10,148 bases of DNA from Defluviitaleaceae bacterium (GCA_009783525.1 WRDG01000059.1:1-10148), one strand, 5' to 3'; shown: positions 1 to 6,392, counted from the stretch's first letter. Numbers and translations: made by a program. The notes: generated from the sequence alone by a model not told the origin.

Positions 1-1
1 A

Positions 2-298
2 ATGCAAAGAGAGTGTACGACATGGTCGCGCTTGCTTTGTGTAGTAAGTGAGTTTATGTATGAAAAAGATGAAGCTTTGTTTGAGAATACAATCAAGGAT
101 AATATTTGGTTTAATAAAGAAAAGGGAAGATTATATAAACCGATTCAAATTCTTGAATCACCGTGGTATAGCTGCGGCGGAGGCTTTGGAGGGACGCAGG
201 TCAAAAACATAGCAACAAGACTCATTGAAAAAATGGGTTGTTCAGAATCTGTGCAGTTGGAAGTATATAATCCCTTGGGAAGCGAATTAAAAAAATAA
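2..298 (+). CDS. Unrecognised protein, possibly 5'-truncated by the window edge
   Basis: I do not recognise this product. The frame is open from the left edge to the TAA at 296-298, so it may be the 3' end of a longer gene or may start internally at ATG 56, which would give an 80-residue protein. The ATG at position 2 has no visible upstream context and should not be trusted. The C-terminal part has a small Gly-rich stretch (SCGGGFGG) followed by a likely helix (TQVKNIATRLIEKMG) and a polar Lys-rich end. No catalytic motif, signal peptide or membrane segment is apparent. A second frame, reading from base 1, gives a credible-looking 16-residue tail (NAKRVYDMVALALCSK) ending at TGA 49-51, so the true gene may be frame 1 shifted into this frame near position 45. 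The base composition is AT-rich like the next two genes, and the following start is only 23 bases away, consistent with one transcription unit. Confidence 0.4.
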   Translation: MQRECTTWSRLLCVVSEFMYEKDEALFENTIKDNIWFNKEKGRLYKPIQILESPWYSCGGGFGGTQVKNIATRLIEKMGCSESVQLEVYNPLGSELKK

Positions 299-308
299 CT
301 TCAAAAAC

Positions 309-314
309 AAGGAG
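309..314 (+). promoter_or_regulatory. Ribosome binding site of the antitoxin gene
   Basis: AAGGAG lies seven bases upstream of ATG 322. It fixes the start of the nucleotidyltransferase gene. Confidence 0.7.
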
Positions 315-321
315 CAAAAAA

Positions 322-603
322 ATGCTTACGCATGAAAAAATAGTGGAAGCTGTACAAAAAGCGGCGAAAGAGTTTCCGTTGGTCAAGGCGGAATACTTCG
401 GCTCTTATGCGGACGGCTGCGCGACTGAAGACAGCGATTTGGATCTGTTGGTTGAGTATGACGAAGTCAAGCTCTCTATATTAAAAACGATTGCATTGAA
501 ACATTTTTTGGAAGACAAGCTATCGAAGAGAGTCGATGTTGTCGAGGCTCCGCTTCCTTATGGTTCTATGTTGGATATAGGTAAGACGGTGAGTGTACTA
601 TGA
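322..603 (+). CDS. mntA: MntA-type minimal nucleotidyltransferase antitoxin
   Basis: This is a 93-residue minimal nucleotidyltransferase of the DNA polymerase beta-like superfamily. The diagnostic GSX10DXD motif is complete: Gly27-Ser28, then ten residues, then Asp39-Leu-Asp41. A third acidic residue is probably Asp72 in RVDVV. In the characterised HepT/MntA pair of Shewanella oneidensis, MntA neutralises the HEPN RNase toxin by transferring AMP units to the tyrosine of its RX4HXY motif; I infer the same role here by family. The length is typical of cytoplasmic MNT antitoxins, and the start is supported by an AAGGAG site. The stop codon overlaps the ATG of the downstream HEPN gene (ATGA at 600-603), the classic translationally coupled antitoxin-toxin arrangement. 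All visible motif residues are intact, in contrast to the broken partner. Substrate and target are not proven by sequence alone. Confidence 0.88.
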   Translation: MLTHEKIVEAVQKAAKEFPLVKAEYFGSYADGCATEDSDLDLLVEYDEVKLSILKTIALKHFLEDKLSKRVDVVEAPLPYGSMLDIGKTVSVL

Positions 604-949
604 AAAACCAAAATAAAAATATTTTAATTAAAATAATAAATGAAGCAAAATATGTGGAAAAATCGTCAATGATATCAACGAGGATATTTTTGTAAATGAC
701 GAGACATTAACAAAAGCCGTATGTATGACTTTGATCAATGTAGGGGAATTAATAAAAAGGTTGGATGACGAAATTAGAAATAGTAACGATCATGTCCAAT
801 GGAGGGATTATGCGGGGTTCCGCGATGTTGCTGCGCATGCATATTTTTCGATAAGGATGGACAGAGTTTGGGTTTATGCGAAAGAAGAATTGCCGATTTT
901 TGCAAGTCAAATCCAAACGATTTTAAACAGCGACAACAAAACCGAATAA
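600..949 (+). pseudogene. hepT: HepT-type HEPN toxin, disrupted by a -1 frameshift
   Basis: Translation from ATG 600, which overlaps the antitoxin stop, gives 31 residues and ends at TAA 693-695. The rest of the HEPN domain continues in another frame to the TAA at 947-949. The break maps to the A-run at 658-662. Adding one A (six instead of five) joins the halves into a 116-residue protein, a normal HepT length. The downstream half keeps the HEPN RNase motif RX4HXY (RDVAAHAY; Arg75, His80, Tyr82 in the rejoined protein) within the characteristic WRDYAGFRD context. HEPN toxins of this family are cytoplasmic RNases silenced by their MNT partner, which modifies the motif tyrosine. The lesion could be a true inactivating mutation, a homopolymer sequencing or assembly error, slippage-driven phase variation, or programmed -1 slippage on the lysine codons. 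An internal ATG at 725 could start a 74-residue fragment, but it lacks an evident ribosome binding site. Confidence 0.82.
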
Positions 950-991
950 TAAAATCCAATCTTGTTTAATTAAAAACTCGATGACCAAATT

Positions 992-1011
992 TGTTTTAGC
1001 GGCGTAAAACA
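992..1011. promoter_or_regulatory. 20-bp inverted repeat, candidate operator
   Basis: A perfect inverted repeat, TGTTTTA-N6-TAAAACA, sits 80 bases upstream of the glycosidase start in the 141-base gap after the toxin gene. The arms are seven bases and the centre is GCGGCG. No T-run follows, so it does not look like an intrinsic terminator. A regulator-binding site for the glycosidase gene is the simplest reading, but no regulator gene is in the window. A TATAAC at 1031-1036 could be a -10 box, although I see no good -35 at the right spacing. Confidence 0.35.
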
Positions 1012-1079
1012 GGTCGAATGTTAACAATTATATAACAAGAGAATCAAGCAACTCGCATTTATTAAACATAAAATCATTC

Positions 1080-1085
1080 AGGAGG
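1080..1085 (+). promoter_or_regulatory. Strong ribosome binding site of the GH106-like gene
   Basis: AGGAGG is followed after five bases by ATG 1091. It defines the start of the large glycosidase gene. Confidence 0.8.
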
Positions 1086-1090
1086 CGCAC

Positions 1091-3232
1091 ATGACAGATT
1101 TTAAACAAAATTTTAACAACCCGGATCGCCGATACGCCATCTACCCGATCATTCACGGGAGAGTGGCGGCGGCGGGCGAACCCGGACGCCGCGGCGGCAG
1201 TTTCGCGGAGAGGCTCGATAAACTCGGGTACGGCGGAATCGTGGGCAACATTCCGTACGGGCCGGGCTATTATGACGGCGACGAATCCGAATGGGGAAAA
1301 ACGGAGGCGGGCTTCCGCGAAATAATATCGCGGGGCATGAAGGCGTGGATATACGACGAGAAGGGCTATCCGTCGGGGACGGCGGGCGGCGTGGTCACGG
1401 AAGAAAACCCCGATTATATAGTGCAGGGGCTTTATTGTTTCAAATATTGGAAGGCGATTTACGGACCGACGCGGATCCGTTCGGATTATCAAGACGGCAA
1501 ATTGTTTAAGGCGATGCTTCTGCCCGTGGGCGACGGCGAGCCCATCGACGTCACGCACTGCATGAACGAGCGCGGCGTGCTGTACATCGACGTGCCGGAG
1601 GGAACGTTCCATTTGTTTTTGATGACGGTGCGGCGGCTGTTCGACGGGACTCATACATCGGGGAGTTTCAGCGAGCCGAGAAATTACATAAGCCTTAACG
1701 ACAAGGCGGCGACCGAAAGTTTCATAAGGCACACGCACGAAAAATACGCGAAACGCTTGGGCGACGAGTTCGGCAAAAACATTTACGCGTTCTTTACGGA
1801 CGAGCCCTCGTTTATGTCGTGCAACTGCAGGAGCGTCAATCCGGTCGTGCCGTGGCATAAAAATTTTCCAATGGAGTTTGCCGAAGCCTACGGTTATCCG
1901 ATCGAATATGCGGTGAACGCCGTTGTAAATAACGAGGGGCCGCAAATAATCAAACGACGGTGCGATTTTTGGGAATTTGTAAGCGAATCCGCAGCCGAAA
2001 ACTTTTTCGGTACGATCCAAAACTGGTGCGGAGAACACAACATAAAGTCGAGCGGGCATCTTATGGGCGAAGAGGAATTATATTTGCATGTGCCGTGGTA
2101 CGGCTCGATATACAAGGTGGGCAAACGGTTCGACTGGCCGGGCATCGACGCGCTCGACTGCGAGCCGAACGGCCTGATGGATTCGCGGTTCGTGCCAATC
2201 GGGCGGCTGATGGCGTCTTTTGCGGATATTTCCGGCGAAAACGAAACCTTTACGGAATTTTCCGATCATAAGGCGCGCAACGAAAACAGGCAGATAAGCA
2301 TCGACTGGGTGCGGGCGTCGGTCAACTGGCACTATGCGATGGGAATCAACAATTTGACAAGCTATTACGGCTTCGATTTTTTCGGCGACGACGAAATTAT
2401 TGCGCTTAACAAATATTCGGCGCGCCTGGGGTGGCTAATAAGGCAGGGCGTGCGCGACAGCCGCGTTGCGGTTTTATATCCGGAGGCGGCGATCTGGTCC
2501 GTATATTCGCCGGGCTGCGAGCAGCAAAACCTCGCGCCCACAACCGACGTGAAGCGCGTGAGCGACGCGTTCGCGAGCATTTCATGGGCGTTGCTGCACA
2601 GGCAGGTTGACTTCGACTACGCGGACGAACAGTTGATTTTAGATGCGGAAATAAATAACGGCGCGCTGCATTACAAGAGCAGGATTTATGAATGTTTGAT
2701 TTTGCCGCAAACCCGAGTCATCGGCATCGAAACTCTTGAAAAAATTCGCAAGGCTAAAGCTGCGGGAGTCGGCATAATTTGCGCGGGCGACCCGCCGCAG
2801 TACACAAGGGACGGAGCGGAGCTTGACCTCGCCGGCGAATTCGCCTGCATACCCATCGCCGCAAACGGCAAGATGGGCGGTATAGGCAAATTAAAAGAGC
2901 TGCCGCGCCACATCCGCGTCACGCCCAAGTCAATCAACACTGTCATGCATTTTTGGTCCGGCACGGGCGGCCTCGACGGAGGTGAGCCCGTTTCAAGCGA
3001 CATACTTTCCCACAGCCGCCTGCTGCCCGACGGATCGAGGATAATTTTTTTGTGCAACATGGGTGTAAAGGTATATGAAGGGTCTCTTCGCGCGGCGGGA
3101 AGCAATATGTCCGTCGCAAACCCGTTCACGGGAGAAATCGAACCGGTCGCATACGAAACTGAGAGCGGCTTCGTCAGCGGAAGCATAAAGCTGCGGCCGT
3201 ATGACGGGATGGGGTATGTGATCGAAAAATAA
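1091..3232 (+). CDS. GH106-like glycoside hydrolase, cytoplasmic
   Basis: This 713-residue protein resembles the large 'glycosyl hydrolase' family related to GH106 (alpha-L-rhamnosidase-like, Pfam Glyco_hydro_106), which acts through a TIM barrel. Family landmarks, in order: MKAWIYDEKGYPSGTAGG around residues 83-100, the acidic FFTDEP at 234-239, KRRCDFWEF near 288-296, GHLMGEE at 322-328 followed by the PGIDAL segment near 350-355, FTEFSDHK near 387-394, and RVAVLYPEAAIWSVYSP in the post-barrel region. The Glu/Asp residues in YDE, TDEP and GHLMGEE are the best candidates for active-site or metal-binding roles. No signal peptide or membrane segment is visible, so it should work in the cytoplasm on imported glycosides. 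It stands alone, with an AGGAGG site upstream and a terminator immediately downstream. Rhamnoside specificity is only one possibility, because most relatives are uncharacterised. The family call is moderately firm; the substrate is unknown. Confidence 0.75.
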   Translation: MTDFKQNFNNPDRRYAIYPIIHGRVAAAGEPGRRGGSFAERLDKLGYGGIVGNIPYGPGYYDGDESEWGKTEAGFREIISRGMKAWIYDEKGYPSGTAGGVVTEENPDYIVQGLYCFKYWKAIYGPTRIRSDYQDGKLFKAMLLPVGDGEPIDVTHCMNERGVLYIDVPEGTFHLFLMTVRRLFDGTHTSGSFSEPRNYISLNDKAATESFIRHTHEKYAKRLGDEFGKNIYAFFTDEPSFMSCNCRSVNPVVPWHKNFPMEFAEAYGYPIEYAVNAVVNNEGPQIIKRRCDFWEFVSESAAENFFGTIQNWCGEHNIKSSGHLMGEEELYLHVPWYGSIYKVGKRFDWPGIDALDCEPNGLMDSRFVPIGRLMASFADISGENETFTEFSDHKARNENRQISIDWVRASVNWHYAMGINNLTSYYGFDFFGDDEIIALNKYSARLGWLIRQGVRDSRVAVLYPEAAIWSVYSPGCEQQNLAPTTDVKRVSDAFASISWALLHRQVDFDYADEQLILDAEINNGALHYKSRIYECLILPQTRVIGIETLEKIRKAKAAGVGIICAGDPPQYTRDGAELDLAGEFACIPIAANGKMGGIGKLKELPRHIRVTPKSINTVMHFWSGTGGLDGGEPVSSDILSHSRLLPDGSRIIFLCNMGVKVYEGSLRAAGSNMSVANPFTGEIEPVAYETESGFVSGSIKLRPYDGMGYVIEK

Positions 3233-3247
3233 ATTCAACAAAAAAAT

Positions 3248-3275
3248 AAAGGGGTCTGCATCGGGTCCCTTTTTT
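3248..3275 (+). terminator. Rho-independent terminator after the GH106-like gene
   Basis: AAAGGG at 3248-3253 pairs with CCCTTT at 3267-3272. The inner stem continues through G-U and C-G pairs around a short loop, and a run of six T residues (3270-3275) follows. It starts 15 bases after the glycosidase stop codon and separates that gene from the ABC operon. Confidence 0.7.
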
Positions 3276-3276
3276 A

Positions 3277-3304
3277 TTGCAAACATATGAATAGATTGTA
3301 CAAT
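3277..3304 (+). promoter_or_regulatory. Sigma-A-like promoter of the ABC exporter operon
   Basis: TTGCAA (-35, 3277-3282) is followed by a 16-bp spacer and TACAAT (-10, 3299-3304, five of six consensus bases), directly after the preceding terminator. Transcription would begin near 3311, downstream of the ATG at 3287. That argues against the longest possible ATPase reading frame and leaves a leader of about 78 bases before ATG 3389. Confidence 0.55.
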
Positions 3305-3388
3305 GTCAGTTCGTTAAATTTTCCGATGAAAAAAATTAATACGAAAGGCGCGGGCGTATTTTTTTCGTGCGACGCGAGTGGTAAAAAA

Positions 3389-4372
3389 ATGCCGCAAATA
3401 TTTTTGCACGGCATCACGAAAACATTCAAGGTTTACGAACGCAAAAAGCGCGGGATAATCACGGGCGCTTTTTTTCGCAACGCAAAAACGGTCACGGCTC
3501 TCGACGGGGTCGGTTTTGAAATGGATGAGGGCGAAATGGCGGGCTACATCGGGCCGAACGGCGCGGGCAAGTCCACAACGGTTAAGGTGATAAGCGGAAT
3601 TTTAACGCCCGAAGCCGGCGAGTGCGTGATCATGGGCCGCGTGCCTTGGAAACGGCGGGCGGAGCATGTCGCGCAAATAGGCGTCGTGTTCGGGCAGCGC
3701 AGCCAATTATGGTGGGACGTGCCCGCGGGCGATTCGTTCGAGATGATGCGGCACATTTACAATGTTCCGTTCGAAAGCTTTAAGCAGCGGCTTGCGGAGC
3801 TGACAGATGTGCTTGACGCGGGAGGGCTGGTCAAAACGCCCGTGCGGCAGCTTTCGCTCGGGCAGCGTATGCGATGCGAAATCGTGGCTTCGCTGCTGCA
3901 CAGACCGAAAATTTTATTTTTGGACGAACCGACCATAGGGCTTGACGCTGTTTCTAAGCTTGCATTGCGCGAGTTTTTAAAAAACGAAAATAAAAAGCAC
4001 GGCACGACCATGATCCTCACTACTCATGACATGGACGACATAAAAGCTCTGTGCAGCCGAGTGCTTGTGATAGGTCGCGGCAAGATTCTGTACGACGGCG
4101 CGATGCCGGAGCTTGCAAAGCGTTATGCGCCGCTCAGGAGGTTAAGGGCGTCGGCGAAATCCGCGCCCGCGGAAGGGGAAATAATGATAGACGGAGCATC
4201 GTCGGCAAATTTTGAAAACGGGACGCTCACGGTGATGTTCGACCCGGAAAAACTAAAGGCACACGAGCTGGTGATGCGCGTTTCGGAAAAATACTCGTTA
4301 AATGACATAATGATCGAAGAGCAGAACATCGACGAAATAATCGCCGAAATGTACCGGGAGATGAACATATGA
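3389..4372 (+). CDS. ABC-2 type exporter, ATP-binding protein (DUF990-associated)
   Basis: This is a 327-residue ABC ATPase that powers the two permeases encoded downstream. All nucleotide-binding motifs are present: Walker A GPNGAGKST (about residues 55-63), Q-loop in VVFGQRSQLWWDVP (about 99-112), signature LSLGQ (155-159), Walker B ILFLDEP (175-181) and the switch histidine in TTHD (His213). The FGQRSQLWWD segment is characteristic of ATPases paired with DUF990/ABC2_membrane_6 permeases. The C-terminal extension of roughly 90 residues after the nucleotide-binding domain is also usual in NatA-like exporters. The frame is open from ATG 3287, but the promoter overlaps that codon. The conserved family N-terminus (MPQIFLHGITKTFKVYERK) begins at ATG 3389, so that start is preferred; its ribosome binding site is weak. 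The transported substrate cannot be deduced. The stop overlaps the ATG of a 23-codon ORF. Confidence 0.92.
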   Translation: MPQIFLHGITKTFKVYERKKRGIITGAFFRNAKTVTALDGVGFEMDEGEMAGYIGPNGAGKSTTVKVISGILTPEAGECVIMGRVPWKRRAEHVAQIGVVFGQRSQLWWDVPAGDSFEMMRHIYNVPFESFKQRLAELTDVLDAGGLVKTPVRQLSLGQRMRCEIVASLLHRPKILFLDEPTIGLDAVSKLALREFLKNENKKHGTTMILTTHDMDDIKALCSRVLVIGRGKILYDGAMPELAKRYAPLRRLRASAKSAPAEGEIMIDGASSANFENGTLTVMFDPEKLKAHELVMRVSEKYSLNDIMIEEQNIDEIIAEMYREMNI

Positions 4373-4440
4373 CAAAGACGAATGTAAAAAATGACATTTT
4401 TGCTTTTGCTTTTTTTGCGGCGAATGAGGCAAGGCTGTGA
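4369..4440 (+). CDS. 23-residue mini-ORF coupled to both ABC neighbours
   Basis: ATG 4369 overlaps the ATPase stop (ATGA). The ORF runs 23 codons to a TGA at 4438-4440, which in turn overlaps the GTG start of the first permease (GTGA). GGGAG at 4356-4360 is a good ribosome binding site eight bases upstream. The peptide has a short Phe/Ala-rich core (DIFAFAFFAA) and no recognised domain. The most economical role is a coupling leader that carries ribosomes across the 64-base gap to the permease start; a small functional peptide cannot be excluded. It is not an N-terminal piece of the permease lost by frameshift, because the permease frame meets a stop at 4425-4427, only four codons before its GTG. 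Confidence 0.4.
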   Translation: MTKTNVKNDIFAFAFFAANEARL

Positions 4441-5267
4441 CGGCGGGAAAAAATTTTCGCGTCGGCGCGGCCGTGTTCCGTATTAAAACCGCGGAGGCGT
4501 TGCAATATAACGTCGCGTGGCTTGCAAATTCCTTAGTGGGTACGTTTTGGGGCTTGATTGAAATTACGGTATACACGGTGTTCTTTACTTACGCGAACGC
4601 ATCGTATGTGCAGTCCGCCGCGCTTACGCTTGCGCAGACTGTTTCGTATGTTTGGCTCGCGCAGGCTTTTTTTGTTTCAAACGCGATGATGGGCATGGAC
4701 GGCGAAATCGTCGGAAAAATAAACAGCGGAGACATAGGCTTCGAACTCTGCAGACCGATGGATCTATACACTTATTGGTACGCCAAAATATTCGGCGGGC
4801 GTTTTGCCCCGCTTGTTTGGCGCGGGCTGCCTGTGCTGCTCGTAGGGATGGTCTTGCCCGCTTCGTATAGAATTTCGGGTCCCGCAAGCATCGGAGGATT
4901 GCTGCTTATGATAATTTCAATGTTGGCCGCGATGCTTTTGTCCGTTGCGTTTAACATGCTGCTGCTGTCGGTTCGGATCGGGATCGCATGGGGCGACGGT
5001 CCCGTGAACATGATCCTCCTGTTCGCGGGTGTGCTTTCGGGAGGTTATTTGCCGCTTCAGCTTTGGCCTGATTTTATGCAAAAATTTTTATTATTTCAGC
5101 CGTTTGCCGGGTACATGGACATTCCGCTGCGTTTTTATGTGGGAAGCGCAAATATGCGGGACGCTTGGCAAATTTTAGTACAGATGGGATGGACGGCAAT
5201 TTTTATTTTGCTTGGCCGCGCCGTAATGAAAAGCCGACTTAAAAGTGTTGTCATACAGGGGGGTTAA
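4437..5267 (+). CDS. ABC-2 type exporter, permease subunit 1 (DUF990 family)
   Basis: This 276-residue integral membrane protein has about six hydrophobic segments, near residues 26-50, 60-85, 123-144, 152-185 (probably two helices), 189-211 and 250-265. The segment VSYVWLAQAFF and the N-terminus ALQYNVAWLANSLVGTFWG match the ABC2_membrane_6 (DUF990) permease family, which works as a heterodimer with a second permease and a cytoplasmic ATPase. The start is a GTG with GAGG (4426-4429) seven bases upstream. It overlaps the stop of the mini-ORF, suggesting translational coupling to the ATPase. The C-terminal end overlaps the open frame of permease 2. The transport direction (export) follows from the family; the substrate is unknown. 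No signal for separate transcription is seen. Confidence 0.88.
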   Translation: MTAGKNFRVGAAVFRIKTAEALQYNVAWLANSLVGTFWGLIEITVYTVFFTYANASYVQSAALTLAQTVSYVWLAQAFFVSNAMMGMDGEIVGKINSGDIGFELCRPMDLYTYWYAKIFGGRFAPLVWRGLPVLLVGMVLPASYRISGPASIGGLLLMIISMLAAMLLSVAFNMLLLSVRIGIAWGDGPVNMILLFAGVLSGGYLPLQLWPDFMQKFLLFQPFAGYMDIPLRFYVGSANMRDAWQILVQMGWTAIFILLGRAVMKSRLKSVVIQGG

Positions 5268-6051
5268 AAAAATTAAATTATACTTAAAATATATTAAGAT
5301 GAATTTTAATTCGGCCTTGCAATATAAGGGCTGGTGGATTATGCTGTTGTCGGTAACGTTCGCGGTGGTAACCGATCCTTTGGGCACGGTGCTTTTATTT
5401 TCTAGGTTCGGCAGCGTCGGCGAATGGTCTGTTGCCCGAATTATAATGGTTTATGCGATGGCGGTTACATCCTTCGGCTTGGCGGAAAGCTTTTTGAGGG
5501 GTTTTGACTACTTTCCGGGCCATAGCATACGCACGGGCAATTTTGACCGCATGCTGCTGCGCCCGGCGCCGCTTTTTACACAAATTGCCGCGTCATATTT
5601 CCATATACACAGGCTGGCGCGGCCCGCAAGCGGCATTTGCGCAATATGCTGGTCGTTTTACGCGCAGGGGACGATAATAACGCCGACGGTAGTCGCGGTT
5701 GTTGTCTGCGGGCTCGCGGGCGGTTTTATTTTATATTCCGGCGCTTTTATCTTTACATCAGGCGTATCATTCTTTACAATCAAGGCGCTCGACTGGATTT
5801 ACTTGTTTACAAACGCGAGTTACCAAGTGACGCGATGCCCCGTGCCGTATATGCCTAACGCCCTCAAAAACGTATTTACGTTTTTCATGCCGATGCTGCT
5901 TGTCAGCTATTATCCGGCGTCCGTAGCTTGCGGGTGGGGCGAAGATACATGGAAGGGTTGGGTCGCGCTTCCGGCGGGTATTTTGTTCCTGTTTGCTTCA
6001 TGGTTGATATGGCAAACGGGGCTACGGCACTACAAAAGCACCGGTAGTTGA
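5245..6051 (+). CDS. ABC-2 type exporter, permease subunit 2 (DUF990 family)
   Basis: This second membrane subunit pairs with permease 1. It has about six hydrophobic segments, including GWWIMLLSVTFAVV, ARIIMVYAMAVTSFGL, two helices within the VVAVVVCGLAGGF region, NVFTFFMPMLLVSYY and a C-terminal helix before a basic tail. The N-terminus LYLKYIKMNFNSALQYK is typical of the second DUF990 permease. The start is uncertain. GTG 5245 gives 268 residues but has no ribosome binding site. A strong AGGGGGG at 5257-5263 points to an in-frame ATT at 5272, which would give a conventional family N-terminus. ATG 5299 would trim part of the conserved N-terminal segment and also lacks a ribosome binding site. 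The coordinates given use GTG 5245. The TGA stop overlaps the -35 box of the spoVS promoter, leaving no room for a terminator between them. Confidence 0.87.
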   Translation: MLSYRGVKKIKLYLKYIKMNFNSALQYKGWWIMLLSVTFAVVTDPLGTVLLFSRFGSVGEWSVARIIMVYAMAVTSFGLAESFLRGFDYFPGHSIRTGNFDRMLLRPAPLFTQIAASYFHIHRLARPASGICAICWSFYAQGTIITPTVVAVVVCGLAGGFILYSGAFIFTSGVSFFTIKALDWIYLFTNASYQVTRCPVPYMPNALKNVFTFFMPMLLVSYYPASVACGWGEDTWKGWVALPAGILFLFASWLIWQTGLRHYKSTGS

Positions 6052-6076
6052 CAAATGGTTAAAATTGTGTTAGAAA
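6048..6076 (+). promoter_or_regulatory. Promoter of spoVS with extended -10
   Basis: A perfect -35 TTGACA (6048-6053), a 17-bp spacer and -10 TAGAAA (6071-6076) preceded by TGT (6068-6070, extended -10) form a convincing sigma-A-type promoter. The -35 box overlaps the permease 2 stop codon. I see no clear sigma-H motif, although spoVS of Bacillus subtilis is known to depend on sigma-H. Confidence 0.7.
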
Positions 6077-6128
6077 ATGGGACAATGTTTTTCCGCCTTA
6101 AAAGTAAACGCGTTAGGAGGCGTATTAT

Positions 6129-6389
6129 ATGGAAACCTTAAAAGTTTCTGCAAAATCAGAACCAAAATCGGTGGCGGGCGCAATTGCAGCCATCGTACGT
6201 ACGGGTGAACCGGTCGAAATGCAAGCTATCGGCGCGGCCGCCGTAAACCAAGCGGTAAAAAGCATTGCCGTTGCGCGCGGCTATGTGGCACCAAACGGAA
6301 TAGACCTGGTCAGTATCCCTTCATTTTCGCAGCTTGAGGTTGACGGGAACGAAAAGACTTCGATACGATTTTTAGTAGAAAAACGATAA
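6129..6389 (+). CDS. spoVS: Stage V sporulation protein S (SpoVS)
   Basis: This 86-residue protein is a clear SpoVS homologue at the usual family length. Hallmarks are the N-terminal METLKVSAKSEPKSVAGAIA, the central AIGAAAVNQAVKSIAVARG and the distal PNGIDLVSIPSF segment. SpoVS has an Alba-like fold and is thought to bind nucleic acid. In Bacillus subtilis it affects septation and late spore coat and cortex stages; its biochemical role remains unclear. The gene has an AGGAGG site (6115-6120) eight bases upstream of the ATG, its own extended -10 promoter, and a strong terminator starting 32 bases after the stop, so it is monocistronic. SpoVS also occurs in some non-sporulating bacteria, so its presence supports, but does not prove, a spore-forming host. 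It converges on the CHR transporter genes, with only three bases between the two stop codons. Confidence 0.97.
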   Translation: METLKVSAKSEPKSVAGAIAAIVRTGEPVEMQAIGAAAVNQAVKSIAVARGYVAPNGIDLVSIPSFSQLEVDGNEKTSIRFLVEKR

Positions 6390-6392
6390 TAT

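Noticed and set aside
1028..2059. Long minus-strand open frame of 343 codons opposite the GH106-like gene
   Set aside because: It lies wholly antisense to a gene with clear family motifs. Its composition is Arg/His/Pro/Val-rich with no recognisable domain, as expected for a shadow of a GC-rich coding frame.
3287..3388. N-terminal extension of 34 residues on the ABC ATPase from ATG 3287
   Set aside because: The ATG lies inside the predicted promoter upstream of the likely transcription start, has no ribosome binding site, and the extension has no family counterpart.
4369..4440. The mini-ORF as a frameshifted N-terminus of permease 1
   Set aside because: The permease frame has a TGA at 4425-4427, so the indel would have to fall in a ten-base stretch just before the GTG. 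The GTG start already gives a complete-looking family N-terminus.
6096..6145. Direct repeat CCTTAAAAGT at 6096-6105 and 6136-6145 around the spoVS start
   Set aside because: Only ten AT-rich bases, and one copy is fixed by the conserved TLKVS codons. It is probably chance.
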